Source: SIG603 sp964369215 (GTDB taxonomy: Bacteria > Bacillota > Clostridia > Oscillospirales > Acutalibacteraceae). Taken from it: a stretch of 19,278 bases of DNA. The notes beneath the pieces were generated by a model that saw nothing but the letters and a program-made list of their open reading frames with translations, did no database searches and was not told the origin of the DNA. Below are positions 1 through 7,189 of this stretch, piece by piece. The stretch is taken from the NCBI GenBank assembly GCA_964369215.1, contig CAYJEZ010000040.1:1-19278 (forward strand), read 5' to 3'. The position numbers and the translations under genes are program-made. Each line of letters begins with the position of its first letter. Position 1 is the stretch's first letter.

Positions 1-667
1 TCTCCTCGTTAGAGAAATAAACAACGCTGTTAAGTTCTACTAATACCGCCTCTATTTCCGCTTTTTTAGAGCTATTCTCGCTTTGGGCGTCGTATAGCTC
101 TAATAATATTTTATAGCAGTAGTAGAAGTTTTTCACAAGCTCATCGGCAACCATAACTTTAAACTCATTAAATATTAAATCGAAGTTCCTGTTGGTTTTA
201 GGAAAGTACGGGTGCCTGTCCTCTATGTTTCTGCCGGTGTAGGCCTCTAACACCAAGCTGTAAGTTTTGCCAAGCTGGGCATTTTGGGCAAATACCTTAA
301 AGCTGTGGTTACCCATGCCAGTGTCTGCCTTAATTTTAGTTGCATAGTTTGTGTATGGCACGCCGTCTACAAACAAAAGCCCCTCATAAAGCCCACAGTC
401 TGGCATAAGGTAAAGCTTTTTACCGCTTAGCTCTTGTGGAACGGTGTAGTCGCACTTAAACCAAGCGTAGGTTTGCTCTCCACCCCAGTGGTCTCCGCTT
501 TTAAAAGGTTTGTACTCCACGTTATCAGGTGCTTTGTTAAGTTTTTCTTTTGTTTGGTAGCCTACCACATTTAAGGTGTCTACTTGTTTATATATGTAGT
601 TCTCTATCCTTGATACATATCTTTTTTGCTTTTCAATCATTTTTGCCATTTGCTTTTGGTTTAGCAT
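1..667 (-). CDS. alpha-mannosidase (GH38-type), N-terminal part, truncated by window edge
   Basis: An open frame from an ATG at 667 runs without a stop to the left edge, giving 222 residues of a longer protein. The start is supported by AGGGGA placed 5 bases before the ATG and by a good promoter upstream. The visible part resembles the N-terminal beta-sandwich region of large bacterial GH38 alpha-mannosidases: a helical start, then WGGEQTYAWFKCDYTVP around residues 61-77, then a GKKLYL...GLYEGLLFVDG stretch. In this family the catalytic domain follows, and full proteins are usually about 1,000 residues, so the active-site residues lie outside the window. Such enzymes trim alpha-mannosides from glycans. 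There is no signal peptide, so a cytoplasmic enzyme is likely. Another large glycosidase with a similar N-terminal domain cannot be excluded. Confidence 0.72.
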   Translation of the reverse strand, partial: MLNQKQMAKMIEKQKRYVSRIENYIYKQVDTLNVVGYQTKEKLNKAPDNVEYKPFKSGDHWGGEQTYAWFKCDYTVPQELSGKKLYLMPDCGLYEGLLFVDGVPYTNYATKIKADTGMGNHSFKVFAQNAQLGKTYSLVLEAYTGRNIEDRHPYFPKTNRNFDLIFNEFKVMVADELVKNFYYCYKILLELYDAQSENSSKKAEIEAVLVELNSVVYFSNEE

Positions 668-728
668 TTTGTTCCCCTGCTTTCTAAGTTAAATAGTATT
701 TTGATTTTTTATAACTTATTTTAGATAA

Positions 729-757
729 ATTATATTGCTTTTTTATGCTATAGTCAA
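729..757 (-). promoter_or_regulatory. sigma-A-type promoter of the alpha-mannosidase gene
   Basis: On the minus strand a -35 box TTGACT (752-757) and a -10 box TATAAT (729-734) are separated by exactly 17 bases. The start codon lies about 60 bases downstream. Confidence 0.65.
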
Positions 758-844
758 CTGTATTTGTATTGTCGAAAACAATTCCGTTTAAATATATTCC
801 TTTTTGTGAGGGTTCACAGGGTTTGCCTAATTCACCTGCTCTGA

Positions 845-1057
845 CACAAACGAAGCACAGGCAAACTTGCAGAACACCCAGAGAATAACGAAAAGCAAAC
901 CGATAAAATGCACGAGATATTATTTCAAAGCTATTTAAGTCAGCACACTATACCGGAAGATGACTTCTTGGCAAGGGTTGCTGTCTTTGAACAAGCGAGC
1001 AAATGGGCAGATGAGATAGTCTTTAGTCAACTAAAATACAACTCAATATTAGCATAG
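845..1057 (+). pseudogene. remnant of a TnpV-like transposon-encoded protein (C-terminal part)
   Basis: A short open frame between a stop at 842-844 and a TAG at 1055-1057 encodes about 70 residues; the only ATG is at 908. Its ending, ADEIVFSQLKYN, and an internal TGKL resemble by memory the C-terminal half of TnpV proteins of clostridial transposons, which typically end in a WV..MN.IR..A.EIV..E.IY pattern. There is no ribosome binding site in front of the ATG, and the usual N-terminal half is not found in any frame just upstream. I therefore read it as a decayed fragment. The stretch 840-1030 is visibly less AT-rich than its surroundings, which fits a foreign origin. The match is weak and the family call is tentative. 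Confidence 0.38.
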
Positions 1058-1058
1058 C

Positions 1059-1108
1059 AAAACGAATAACAGCGATACTAGAATTTTTGTATCGCTGTTA
1101 TTCGTTTT
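1059..1108 (+). terminator. strong hairpin terminator after the TnpV-like remnant
   Basis: Two perfectly complementary 20-base arms (1059-1078 and 1089-1108) enclose a 10-base loop. The right arm ends in TTTT and is followed by TATTCTTC. The left arm starts with AAAA, so it could also act weakly on the minus strand. It closes the remnant region and may be the outer terminator of a lost element. Confidence 0.7.
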
Positions 1109-1458
1109 TATTCTTCAAATGCAGAATGCCAACTTATATCAAAGAACAAACACATTCTCACAAAATACGATAGATTTTATTCACTGCAAAAGCACTTACT
1201 TATAATTTCTCAAAATAGTGGGCGTTTAATGAAAAATATACATCCCTGTTCTGGTGAAAGGCCCATATTTACAACGGAATTTCCGCTTAAGCATTAAAAG
1301 TGCTGGTTTTCACGGTGAAAAAAACAAGTGCTTTTACCGTGGGTTTTATTTGTTCAAACAATTTATATTTATCTTTTAATAGACATTTTATATTAACTGT
1401 GATATACTAAATTTTGAAATGTTAACAAAAGGTAAACATAAAAAAAGGAGAGGTTTTA
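1109..1458. other. gene-free leader region before the MFS operon
   Basis: No open frame of note is present. The stretch contains a short imperfect hairpin (cacggtgaaaa at 1311-1321 pairing with ttttaccgtg at 1332-1341 with one bulged G), followed by ggttttattt, which looks terminator-like. The operon promoter follows at 1380-1408. I recognise no riboswitch class here. Confidence 0.45.
1380..1408 (+). promoter_or_regulatory. sigma-A-type promoter of the MFS-tag-yjbR operon
   Basis: TAGACA (1380-1385) and TATACT (1403-1408) are separated by 17 bases, each one base off consensus. The ribosome binding site AAGGAGAGG follows about 40 bases later. Confidence 0.65.
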
Positions 1459-2697
1459 TTGAAAAATATACTTAATTCATTTTCTAATAGGCTAGGAGTT
1501 AGCAAAAGCATGCTAGTGTTTTTTGCTCTTATCTCGGTCGCAGCAATAGCAAATGGACTTAGCGACTCAATTTATGGCAACTATTTTAAAGAGGTATATA
1601 ATGTAACTGCTCAGCAAAGGGCATTTATTGAGTTCCCCAGAGAGCTTCCGGGCTTGCTATGTGCCTTAATTATAGGTGCTCTTTCATTTTTAGGAGACTT
1701 AAGAATTTCACTAATAGCGCAAATATTGGCTTGTATTGGAGTTACCGTTTTAGGTGTGTTCACTCCTTCGTTTTCAATAATGCTAATATTTTTGTTTATC
1801 AACTCTCTTGGTATGCATATTTTCATGCCATTACAAGACTCAATAGGCATGGGACTTGCTGAAAAAGACAAACTCGGAAAAAGAGTTGGAGAGTTCGCTA
1901 GCATTAAAACAGCAATGGGTTTTTTCACTGGTATTTTAGTTTTCGTAGGTTTTAGAGTAGGCTTTTTCAGTTTTGACAGCGATATAAAATGGATTTTTAT
2001 AGTGTCTGCTTTTATGTTTTTTATTGCTATTTTGCTATGTATATTATTAATCAAACAAGTAAAAAGCGAAGGAATTAAGATTTTCAGCACTGGTAATAAA
2101 TCTAAATTGATTTTTAGGTTTCACTACAGGTACTTCTATTTAATAGCCATTCTTCACGGAGTTCAAAAGCAAATTGCTTACGTTTTTGGCTCTTGGGTAG
2201 TTATTGATTTACTGTTAAAAGGAGCTGACGTTATGTCTCTTCTTACCATTGCCAGTAGTTTTATTGGAATTTTCTTTATGAAAAAACTAGGTGGATGGAT
2301 TGATAAATTAGGCGTAAAATCAATGGTTTACCTCGATGCACTCACCTTTATAATTATTTACTTACTATACGGTTTTGTTGTATGGGGTATTTCTGAAAAT
2401 ACTATTCCAAGCTCAGGCTGGCCTGTGATTGTTGTGTATGCATTATTCGTGCTAGACAGACTATCAATGCAAATAGGTATTGTTAAATCTGTTTACTTAA
2501 AAAGAATTGCTAAAAACCCTGAAGAAGTTACTTCTGTTCTTTCAACAGGTATTAGCCTAGACCATATTGTTTCTATTTTAGCTGCACAGGTAAGCGGTTT
2601 AGTTTGGACATACTGGGGACCACAATGGGTATTTTTTATGGCTGCATTTTTCTCGTTAGGAAATCTATTTGTAGCTACCAGAATAGGCAAAGAATAA
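1459..2697 (+). CDS. MFS-type multidrug/metabolite transporter
   Basis: The product is a 412-residue integral membrane protein with about twelve predicted hydrophobic helices in two halves, joined by a more polar central loop near residues 195-220. This is the layout of the Major Facilitator Superfamily. The start is TTG at 1459, chosen because AAGGAGAGG ends 5 bases before it; the next ATG lies 17 codons in, inside the first helix. Conserved-looking short loops include GMHIFMPLQDSIGMGLAEKD near 117-137 and KKLGGWIDKLGVK near 274-286, the latter similar to the basic MFS loops. The substrate cannot be read from the sequence. It is the first gene of an operon with tag (23-base gap) and a YjbR-family gene. 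Whether it exports a toxic or alkylating compound, which would suit its neighbours, is only inference. Confidence 0.82.
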   Translation: MKNILNSFSNRLGVSKSMLVFFALISVAAIANGLSDSIYGNYFKEVYNVTAQQRAFIEFPRELPGLLCALIIGALSFLGDLRISLIAQILACIGVTVLGVFTPSFSIMLIFLFINSLGMHIFMPLQDSIGMGLAEKDKLGKRVGEFASIKTAMGFFTGILVFVGFRVGFFSFDSDIKWIFIVSAFMFFIAILLCILLIKQVKSEGIKIFSTGNKSKLIFRFHYRYFYLIAILHGVQKQIAYVFGSWVVIDLLLKGADVMSLLTIASSFIGIFFMKKLGGWIDKLGVKSMVYLDALTFIIIYLLYGFVVWGISENTIPSSGWPVIVVYALFVLDRLSMQIGIVKSVYLKRIAKNPEEVTSVLSTGISLDHIVSILAAQVSGLVWTYWGPQWVFFMAAFFSLGNLFVATRIGKE

Positions 2698-2720
2698 TTT
2701 ATTAGTAAAGGAAGTTAATA

Positions 2721-3287
2721 ATGGAAAGATGCAAATGGCCGAACCTTGAAAGCTCGCAATTATATATTGATTACCACGACAACGAATGGGGCGAGCCCTC
2801 ACATGATGATGCTCACCTTTTTGAGATGTTTATTTTAGAGAGCTTTCACTGCGGATTGTCTTGGCTATTAATACTTAAAAAAAGAGATGCCTTTAGAAAA
2901 GCATTTGATAATTTTGATGCTTTAAAAATAGCTAATTATGACGACAATAAGATAAATGAATTACTAGATAATGCTAATATTGTTAGGAACAAAGCTAAAA
3001 TTTTAGCTACTATTCAAAACGCTAAGTCATATTTAAAAGTGGCAGAAGAGTTCGGTAGTTTTTCAAATTACCTTTGGAGTTTTACAGATAATAAGACTTT
3101 GTACTTCCCATTTGACGGAGAAACTACAAAGAATGAATTATCTGACATAGTATCAAAAGACCTGAAAAAAAGAGGCTTTAAATTTATGGGAACAGTAACT
3201 TGTTTTTCTTATTTAGAGGCGGTAGGAATAATGAATGACCACGCGCCAAATTGCTTTAAATATGTTAAAGAAGAGGACAGAAAATGA
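2721..3287 (+). CDS. tag: DNA-3-methyladenine glycosylase I
   Basis: This 188-residue enzyme removes 3-methyladenine from alkylated DNA as the first step of base excision repair. The family signature is clear: RCKW at the N-terminus, YHDNEWG at 18-24, E40 and W48 in ESFHCGLSW, IVRNKAKI in the middle and KDLKKRGFKF near the end. The zinc-knot ligands known from E. coli Tag are all present as Cys4, His19, His174 and Cys178. The family's usual QAG after the acidic residue is HCG here (His43, Cys44), a noticeable change beside the base-binding pocket. Length is normal for the family. The ATG at 2721 is preceded by AAAGGAAG. Its last codons overlap the next gene by 4 bases (ATGA), so the two are probably translationally coupled. 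Confidence 0.95.
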   Translation: MERCKWPNLESSQLYIDYHDNEWGEPSHDDAHLFEMFILESFHCGLSWLLILKKRDAFRKAFDNFDALKIANYDDNKINELLDNANIVRNKAKILATIQNAKSYLKVAEEFGSFSNYLWSFTDNKTLYFPFDGETTKNELSDIVSKDLKKRGFKFMGTVTCFSYLEAVGIMNDHAPNCFKYVKEEDRK

Positions 3288-3622
3288 CCCTAGAAGAACT
3301 TAGCGAGTATTGCCTTAACTATAATAATGTTTACAAAGACTTTCCCTTTAAGAAAAAGCAAGATTACTGTGTAATAAGGCACAGGCTTAACAAAAAAATG
3401 TTTGCTTTAATTTTTATTAAAGATAATAACACTTGGGTCAATTTAAAAACTGAGCCTGAACTAGGCTATTTTTTAAAACAAACTTACGAAGCTGTTGTTC
3501 CTGCTTACCACATGAATAAAGAGCATTGGATTTCTGTTATTTTAGATGGTAGCATCGATAAGAATGAGATTTTTAGCTTTGTTGACAACAGCTATGCTCT
3601 TACAAAGCCTAGAGTAATATAG
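3284..3622 (+). CDS. MmcQ/YjbR family protein (CyaY-like fold)
   Basis: This is a 112-residue protein of the MmcQ/YjbR family. Recognisable features are the start MTLEELSEYC, the central K.MFALIF...WVNLK strand pair, and the C-terminal VPAYHMNKEHWISVILDG block followed by VDNSYAL. The family has a compact double-wing fold and is often described as DNA-binding, but no biochemical activity is established for most members. It shares a 4-base ATGA overlap with tag, so both are likely made from one transcript in linked amounts. I infer a role accompanying alkylation repair from this position only. It ends just before a bidirectional terminator. Confidence 0.88.
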   Translation: MTLEELSEYCLNYNNVYKDFPFKKKQDYCVIRHRLNKKMFALIFIKDNNTWVNLKTEPELGYFLKQTYEAVVPAYHMNKEHWISVILDGSIDKNEIFSFVDNSYALTKPRVI

Positions 3623-3646
3623 TTATAAGTACTACAAAAATGACAA

Positions 3647-3684
3647 AAACAGGCAGTGTGAAATTCTTCACATTGCCTGTTTTA
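3647..3684. terminator. bidirectional terminator between convergent genes
   Basis: Sixteen-base arms (3647-3662 and 3667-3682) pair with a single G-T wobble around a 4-base loop. A T-rich end lies on the plus side (gttttaat) and an A-rich start on the left, so it can serve both the yjbR gene and the minus-strand aldo/keto reductase. Confidence 0.8.
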
Positions 3685-3702
3685 ATAAAAAGCATTATTT
3701 AA

Positions 3703-4602
3703 TTACGGAAGCAAATGTCCAGCAGCCTTATAAAGTTTATACCACTCTTCACGAGTTAGCTTAATGCCTTTGGCATCTGCAATCTCGTTAAAGTGCACTT
3801 TATTTATACTGCCGCTAATTACTTGTATATTAGCAGGGTGTCTAATAATCCAAGCGGCTGCAATAGTAGCAGGAGCGACTTCGTATTTTAAGCCGATTTC
3901 TTCTAAGCATTTGTTTAGCTCAGGGTAGTCAGGGCTGCCAATAAATGTGCCATTAAAAAAACCATGTTGTAAAGGGCTCCACGCTTGTATTGTAATGTCG
4001 TTAAGTCTTGAGTAATCAAGCACATAGCCGTCACGGCAAATGCCTGCGTCAGTCGTCATATTTGCTTGAGTTCCACTAGTAATCATTCCTGCATTTGTAA
4101 TGCTAAACTGTAATTGATTTGCCACAATAGGCACATTTAAGCATTTTTTTAATAGCTCAATTTGCATAGGCGTGTGGTTTGACACTCCGAAATTTAACAC
4201 TTTGCCGTCAGATTTAAGTTTATCAAACGCCTTTGCAACTTCTTCTGGCTCACAAAGAGCATCTGGCCTATGTAGTAGCAAGGCGTCAAGCCTATCTGTT
4301 TTCAGCCTTTTTAATGAAGCCTCGACAGCACTTGTAATATATTCATATGAGAAGTCAAATCCTACCCCTCTAACTATACCGCATTTAGATTGAACAATAA
4401 TCTTATCTCTTACGCTTGGGTTTGACACAAGGTAACTACCGAACATTTCTTCACAAACGCCACCACCGTAAATATCAGCATGGTCAAAAAATCTTATCCC
4501 TTTATCAATAGCACTGTCTATAAAACTATTTGCTTCATTTTGTGAGAGCTTGTTAATCCTCATACACCCGGCTATTACTCTATGGTTAAAAATATTTTTC
4601 AT
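3703..4602 (-). CDS. aldo/keto reductase, YdhF-like
   Basis: This 299-residue cytoplasmic NADPH-dependent oxidoreductase belongs to the aldo/keto reductase superfamily and most resembles the E. coli YdhF branch. The catalytic tetrad is complete: Asp40 and Tyr45 (DHADIYG), Lys73 (VQSKCG) and His111 (LLLHRPD). Further family marks are GVSNHTP after the fifth strand, NQLQFS, the AWSPLQHG segment and VISGS near the C-terminus, where the cofactor phosphate binds. The natural substrate is unknown; the family reduces aldehydes and ketones. The ATG at 4602 has GAAAGGAAA upstream. The stop of the upstream membrane-protein gene lies only 14 bases before this start if the N gap is collapsed, so both genes are probably co-transcribed. 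Confidence 0.92.
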   Translation of the reverse strand: MKNIFNHRVIAGCMRINKLSQNEANSFIDSAIDKGIRFFDHADIYGGGVCEEMFGSYLVSNPSVRDKIIVQSKCGIVRGVGFDFSYEYITSAVEASLKRLKTDRLDALLLHRPDALCEPEEVAKAFDKLKSDGKVLNFGVSNHTPMQIELLKKCLNVPIVANQLQFSITNAGMITSGTQANMTTDAGICRDGYVLDYSRLNDITIQAWSPLQHGFFNGTFIGSPDYPELNKCLEEIGLKYEVAPATIAAAWIIRHPANIQVISGSINKVHFNEIADAKGIKLTREEWYKLYKAAGHLLP

Positions 4603-4616
4603 AATATATTTCCTTT

Positions 4617-5614
4617 CTAAACATCAGTTGGTTTTTGAGTTGATATTTCCTTATGCGATACCTCTTGAGGAAATGCTTCTTGAGGTAATTGTTGCGAAGT
4701 ATGGTGAGTATAAAAAGATGTTTGCTGGGCTACATGATGTGTATATTGCTGTTGCTCTTGCTGNNNNNNNNNNNNNNNNNNNNNNNNNNNNNNNNNNNNN
4801 NNNNNNNNNNNNNNNNNNNNNNNNNNNNNNNNNNNNNNNNNNNNNNNNNNNNNNNNNNNNNNNTATAAAAAGATGTTTGCTGGGCTACATGATGTGTATA
4901 TTGCTGTTGCTCTTGCTGCTGTGCATACTGCGGTGTTTGTTGTTGCACTTGCTGTGGTGCATACTGCGGTGTTTGCTGTTGCTGTTGCACTTGTTGTTGT
5001 GCATATTGTGGTACTTGTGGTGCAACATATTGAGGGTTATTATGCGTTTTAAGTAACTTAATTGCTAAGCACAAGTACACTACAGGTAAAACAGTGCTTA
5101 TTATGAATAAAAATATATTTATTCCTGCCGATAAAGCGATAAATACAATTTGCATTCCTATACTAAAAGCAATCATAGAAATACCTAAGCCTATGGCTAT
5201 TTTTAACCTTGTTTTAGTTTTTTGAGCCATTGTGCCAAAAATGCCTGAAAACATATGTAAGCTAATGTTTATGCTTAGCAGGGTAAGTATAATTTGTGCA
5301 AAGTAAAGCACTTTTTCGAGTATTACAGATATCTGGTCTGTTACTGAACTTATAATCATATTCCCCGAATTTTCTAGGTCTGCCAGAATTTCTTCTATAA
5401 GCAAGGCTAATTCTACTTGGTCAAAATAGTGCATTAAGGGTAACAATGCATTTAGTATATCAAAAATATCTTCACCGTTTTCAAGACTATTATTGACTAT
5501 CTCTGTAATATTTGTATAGCCCGTAAGCATATACCATAAACCCCACAAACCTAGCATTCCTATAATTGCAAAAAATGAAAAAACAATCATAAATATACTT
5601 ATAGCACGCAACAT
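4617..5614 (-). CDS. four-helix membrane protein with glutamine/proline-rich tail (interrupted by assembly gap)
   Basis: I do not recognise the family. From the ATG at 5614 (ribosome binding site AAGGAAG), 250 residues can be read before the N run. Hydrophobic helices lie near residues 4-30, 101-122, 137-161 and 163-187, with an acidic stretch between the first two. The tail from about 193 is low-complexity, built from units such as TPQYA and QQVQQQ, and is probably cytoplasmic and disordered. Both sides of the gap carry the same 55 bases. Removing the Ns and one copy leaves 843 bases, exactly 281 codons, continuing in frame through THHTSQQLPQ to a TAG at 4617-4619, for a 280-residue protein. 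With the Ns kept the frame is shifted, so the gap size is wrong. A longer true repeat tract cannot be excluded. Confidence 0.7.
4709..4763. repeat. 55-bp direct repeat, left copy, abutting the N gap
   Basis: It is identical, base for base, to 4864-4918 on the other side of the gap. The position exactly at both contig ends suggests an unmerged assembly overlap rather than a biological duplication. Confidence 0.9.
4764..4863. other. assembly gap of exactly 100 Ns
   Basis: A run of 100 Ns, the conventional placeholder for a gap of unknown size. The flanking identical 55-base ends and the restored reading frame indicate that the true gap length is probably minus 55, meaning the contigs overlap. 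Confidence 0.95.
4864..4918. repeat. 55-bp direct repeat, right copy, abutting the N gap
   Basis: Second copy of the sequence at 4709-4763. It encodes the EQQQYTHHVAQQTSFY part of the membrane protein tail in frame with its N-terminal part. Confidence 0.9.
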
Positions 5615-5655
5615 TTTACATCTTCCTTACTGTTATATTTATCCTAATTAATTAT

Positions 5656-5680
5656 AGAGAGTAGCATAATGCTACCCTCT
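5656..5680 (-). terminator. hairpin after the ferredoxin-type aldo/keto reductase
   Basis: The arms AGAGAGTAGC (5656-5665) and GCTACCCTCT (5671-5680) pair with one wobble around a 5-base loop. The minus-strand tail is AT-rich (ATAATTAATTA) but lacks a true T run, so termination may be inefficient. Confidence 0.45.
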
Positions 5681-5706
5681 ATTTTAACATTAACTTAAAA
5701 ACTCTT

Positions 5707-6843
5707 TTATTGTACAGGTACAGATAATTTTTCGTCTACCATTTTTAATAGGTTTCTAATGTTTAAGTGTTGAGGACATCTGTCTTCACATGCTCCACAC
5801 TCTGTGCAATCTGCGACAGTGTGCCCTGGGTTGTTTTTTGTATAGTTTTGGTAACCTTTTAAGCCTGTTTCTTTTAAACCAAACACATTATAAGTGTTGT
5901 AATGTCCAAAAATTTGAGCTATGTCAATTAAAGATGGACATGGTTGGCAGTAGTGGCAACCTGTGCAGTATAGCTCTGAGAATTTTTTAAGGCTATCAAT
6001 CGACTCCTTAATTTTCTCGTGCTCTTCTTTGGTCATAGGGTTCTCTAAACTAGCTATAACAACATTTTTCTTTACCATTTCTAAATCTTGCATTCCGCTA
6101 AGTGCACAGGCAATATTCTCATTGCCTAAAACAAATTTAAATGCAAGCTCATAAGTAGAGATATTCTCATTACCAGTTAGTTTGTTATAAACATCTGTAG
6201 GGGCGGCTAGTCTACCACCAGCGACAGGTCCCATAGCTACAACACCAAGACCTTTTGAAACCGCATAGGCTATCATCTCTTCATTAGAGCGGTCGATTAG
6301 ATTGTATTGAACCAATAAAGTCTCTAATACTTTACCTGTGTCAATAATATACTTAATATTTTCAGGCTTGTCGTGGAAAGAAAAACTAATATGGCGAATT
6401 TTGCCCTCTTCTTTTAACCTCAAAGCTTCTTCAATAAGTCCAAACTTCATTATTCTATTATCAAAAAAGTCTTTGTCTATACCCCAAAAATGATAAAAAT
6501 CTACATAATCTGTTTTTAAGTTTGAAAGGCTTTTATCTAGCAACGCCTCAAAATCTTCGGTTTTGTTAACATCGCCTAAAGGAGCTTTAGTAGAAATATA
6601 TATTTTATCTCTAAAGTCTTTAACCGCCTCGCCAAGAGCCGCTTCTGAATTCGAGTGGCAATAGTAAGGTGCGGTATCAAAATAGTTAACACCTGAGTTA
6701 TATGCCTCTAAAATCATTTCATTTACTTTATCTTGCTCAATAGTAAAAGTTTCACTGTCTACCTCTATTTCAGGAAAACGCATACAACCAAAACCTAGTG
6801 AAGATACTTTTATGCCAGTATTGCCAAAATTACGATATTGCAT
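5707..6843 (-). CDS. aldo/keto reductase with C-terminal 4Fe-4S domain
   Basis: This 378-residue protein joins an aldo/keto reductase barrel (about 1-285) to a ferredoxin-like C-terminus. The barrel starts with the family's MQYRNFGNTGIKVS and carries DTAPYY (Asp57, Tyr62), STKAPLG with the catalytic Lys, and a histidine-containing YHFWGID strand end. The C-terminal part has CTGCHYCQPCP near 294-304 and CTECGACEDRCP near 348-359, cysteine patterns typical of iron-sulfur clusters in this common anaerobe family. It is a cytoplasmic oxidoreductase, and the clusters suggest electron exchange with ferredoxin-like partners; the substrate is unknown. The ATG at 6843 has GGAGTG 6 bases upstream and a good promoter. 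It is distinct from the YdhF-like reductase downstream and not a recent duplicate of it. Confidence 0.9.
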   Translation of the reverse strand: MQYRNFGNTGIKVSSLGFGCMRFPEIEVDSETFTIEQDKVNEMILEAYNSGVNYFDTAPYYCHSNSEAALGEAVKDFRDKIYISTKAPLGDVNKTEDFEALLDKSLSNLKTDYVDFYHFWGIDKDFFDNRIMKFGLIEEALRLKEEGKIRHISFSFHDKPENIKYIIDTGKVLETLLVQYNLIDRSNEEMIAYAVSKGLGVVAMGPVAGGRLAAPTDVYNKLTGNENISTYELAFKFVLGNENIACALSGMQDLEMVKKNVVIASLENPMTKEEHEKIKESIDSLKKFSELYCTGCHYCQPCPSLIDIAQIFGHYNTYNVFGLKETGLKGYQNYTKNNPGHTVADCTECGACEDRCPQHLNIRNLLKMVDEKLSVPVQ

Positions 6844-6877
6844 TTAATTCACTCCTATATAAAAATAATTTAATATA

Positions 6878-6906
6878 ATTATAAACTATTTTAATATAAT
6901 AATCAA
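6878..6906 (-). promoter_or_regulatory. promoter of the ferredoxin-type aldo/keto reductase
   Basis: On the minus strand TTGATT (6901-6906) and a consensus TATAAT (6878-6883) are 17 bases apart, about 35 bases before the start codon. Confidence 0.6.
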
Positions 6907-6959
6907 CTGATTTATTAAGTTTTGGCTAATATCACAGGTTTTAATTTAAAAAACTTCGT

Positions 6960-7169
6960 TTATTCTCCAATATAGGTAAATCTAATATAGCTCTGACCAT
7001 CACGTTCTATTTTTTCATTCTACATACTCAGCTGTCTTACCCAAGTTACACCTTCTCCGTACAAAGCCTTATATGCTACCATCTCTTCCATTGTTTCAGA
7101 ATGTCTTGCAAGGTGTAAAACTTCATACTCATTTCATTTAAAGTGGTGGTACTTCCCTATTTTAACTTC
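6960..7169 (-). pseudogene. DUF1653 family gene inactivated by two in-frame stops
   Basis: Read on the minus strand from 7169, one frame gives EVKIGKYHHFK, a TGA stop (7134-7136), NEYEVLHLARHSETMEEMVA, YKALYGEGVTWVRQLSM, a TAG stop (7020-7022), NEKIERDGQSYIRFTYIGE and a final TAA (6960-6962). This is the DUF1653 pattern (GKYRHFKGNEYEVL..A.HSET.E..V.Y.ALYGEG..WVRPL.MW), so the first stop replaces a conserved Gly (GGA to TGA) and the second a Trp (TGG to TAG). No start codon or ribosome binding site precedes it. It begins about 20 bases after the methyltransferase stop, suggesting a former operon partner. The family is small and of unknown function. The length is otherwise intact, with no frameshift, so decay may be fairly recent. 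Confidence 0.85.
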
Positions 7170-7189
7170 GTTTTTTATAAAATCACGCC

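Noticed and set aside
1311..1350. Hairpin before the MFS operon as a riboswitch or terminator
   Set aside because: The stem is short with a bulge and the tail is weak; it lies upstream of the best promoter, so it cannot control the operon transcript from that promoter.
4550..5056. Plus-strand open frame rich in Leu across the N gap
   Set aside because: It is the complement of the CAA/CAG-rich tail of the minus-strand membrane protein and depends on translating the Ns.
7020..7136. Recoding (selenocysteine or readthrough) of the stops in the DUF1653 frame
   Set aside because: One stop is TGA at a Gly site and the other TAG at a Trp site, with no start codon; two independent nonsense mutations are simpler.
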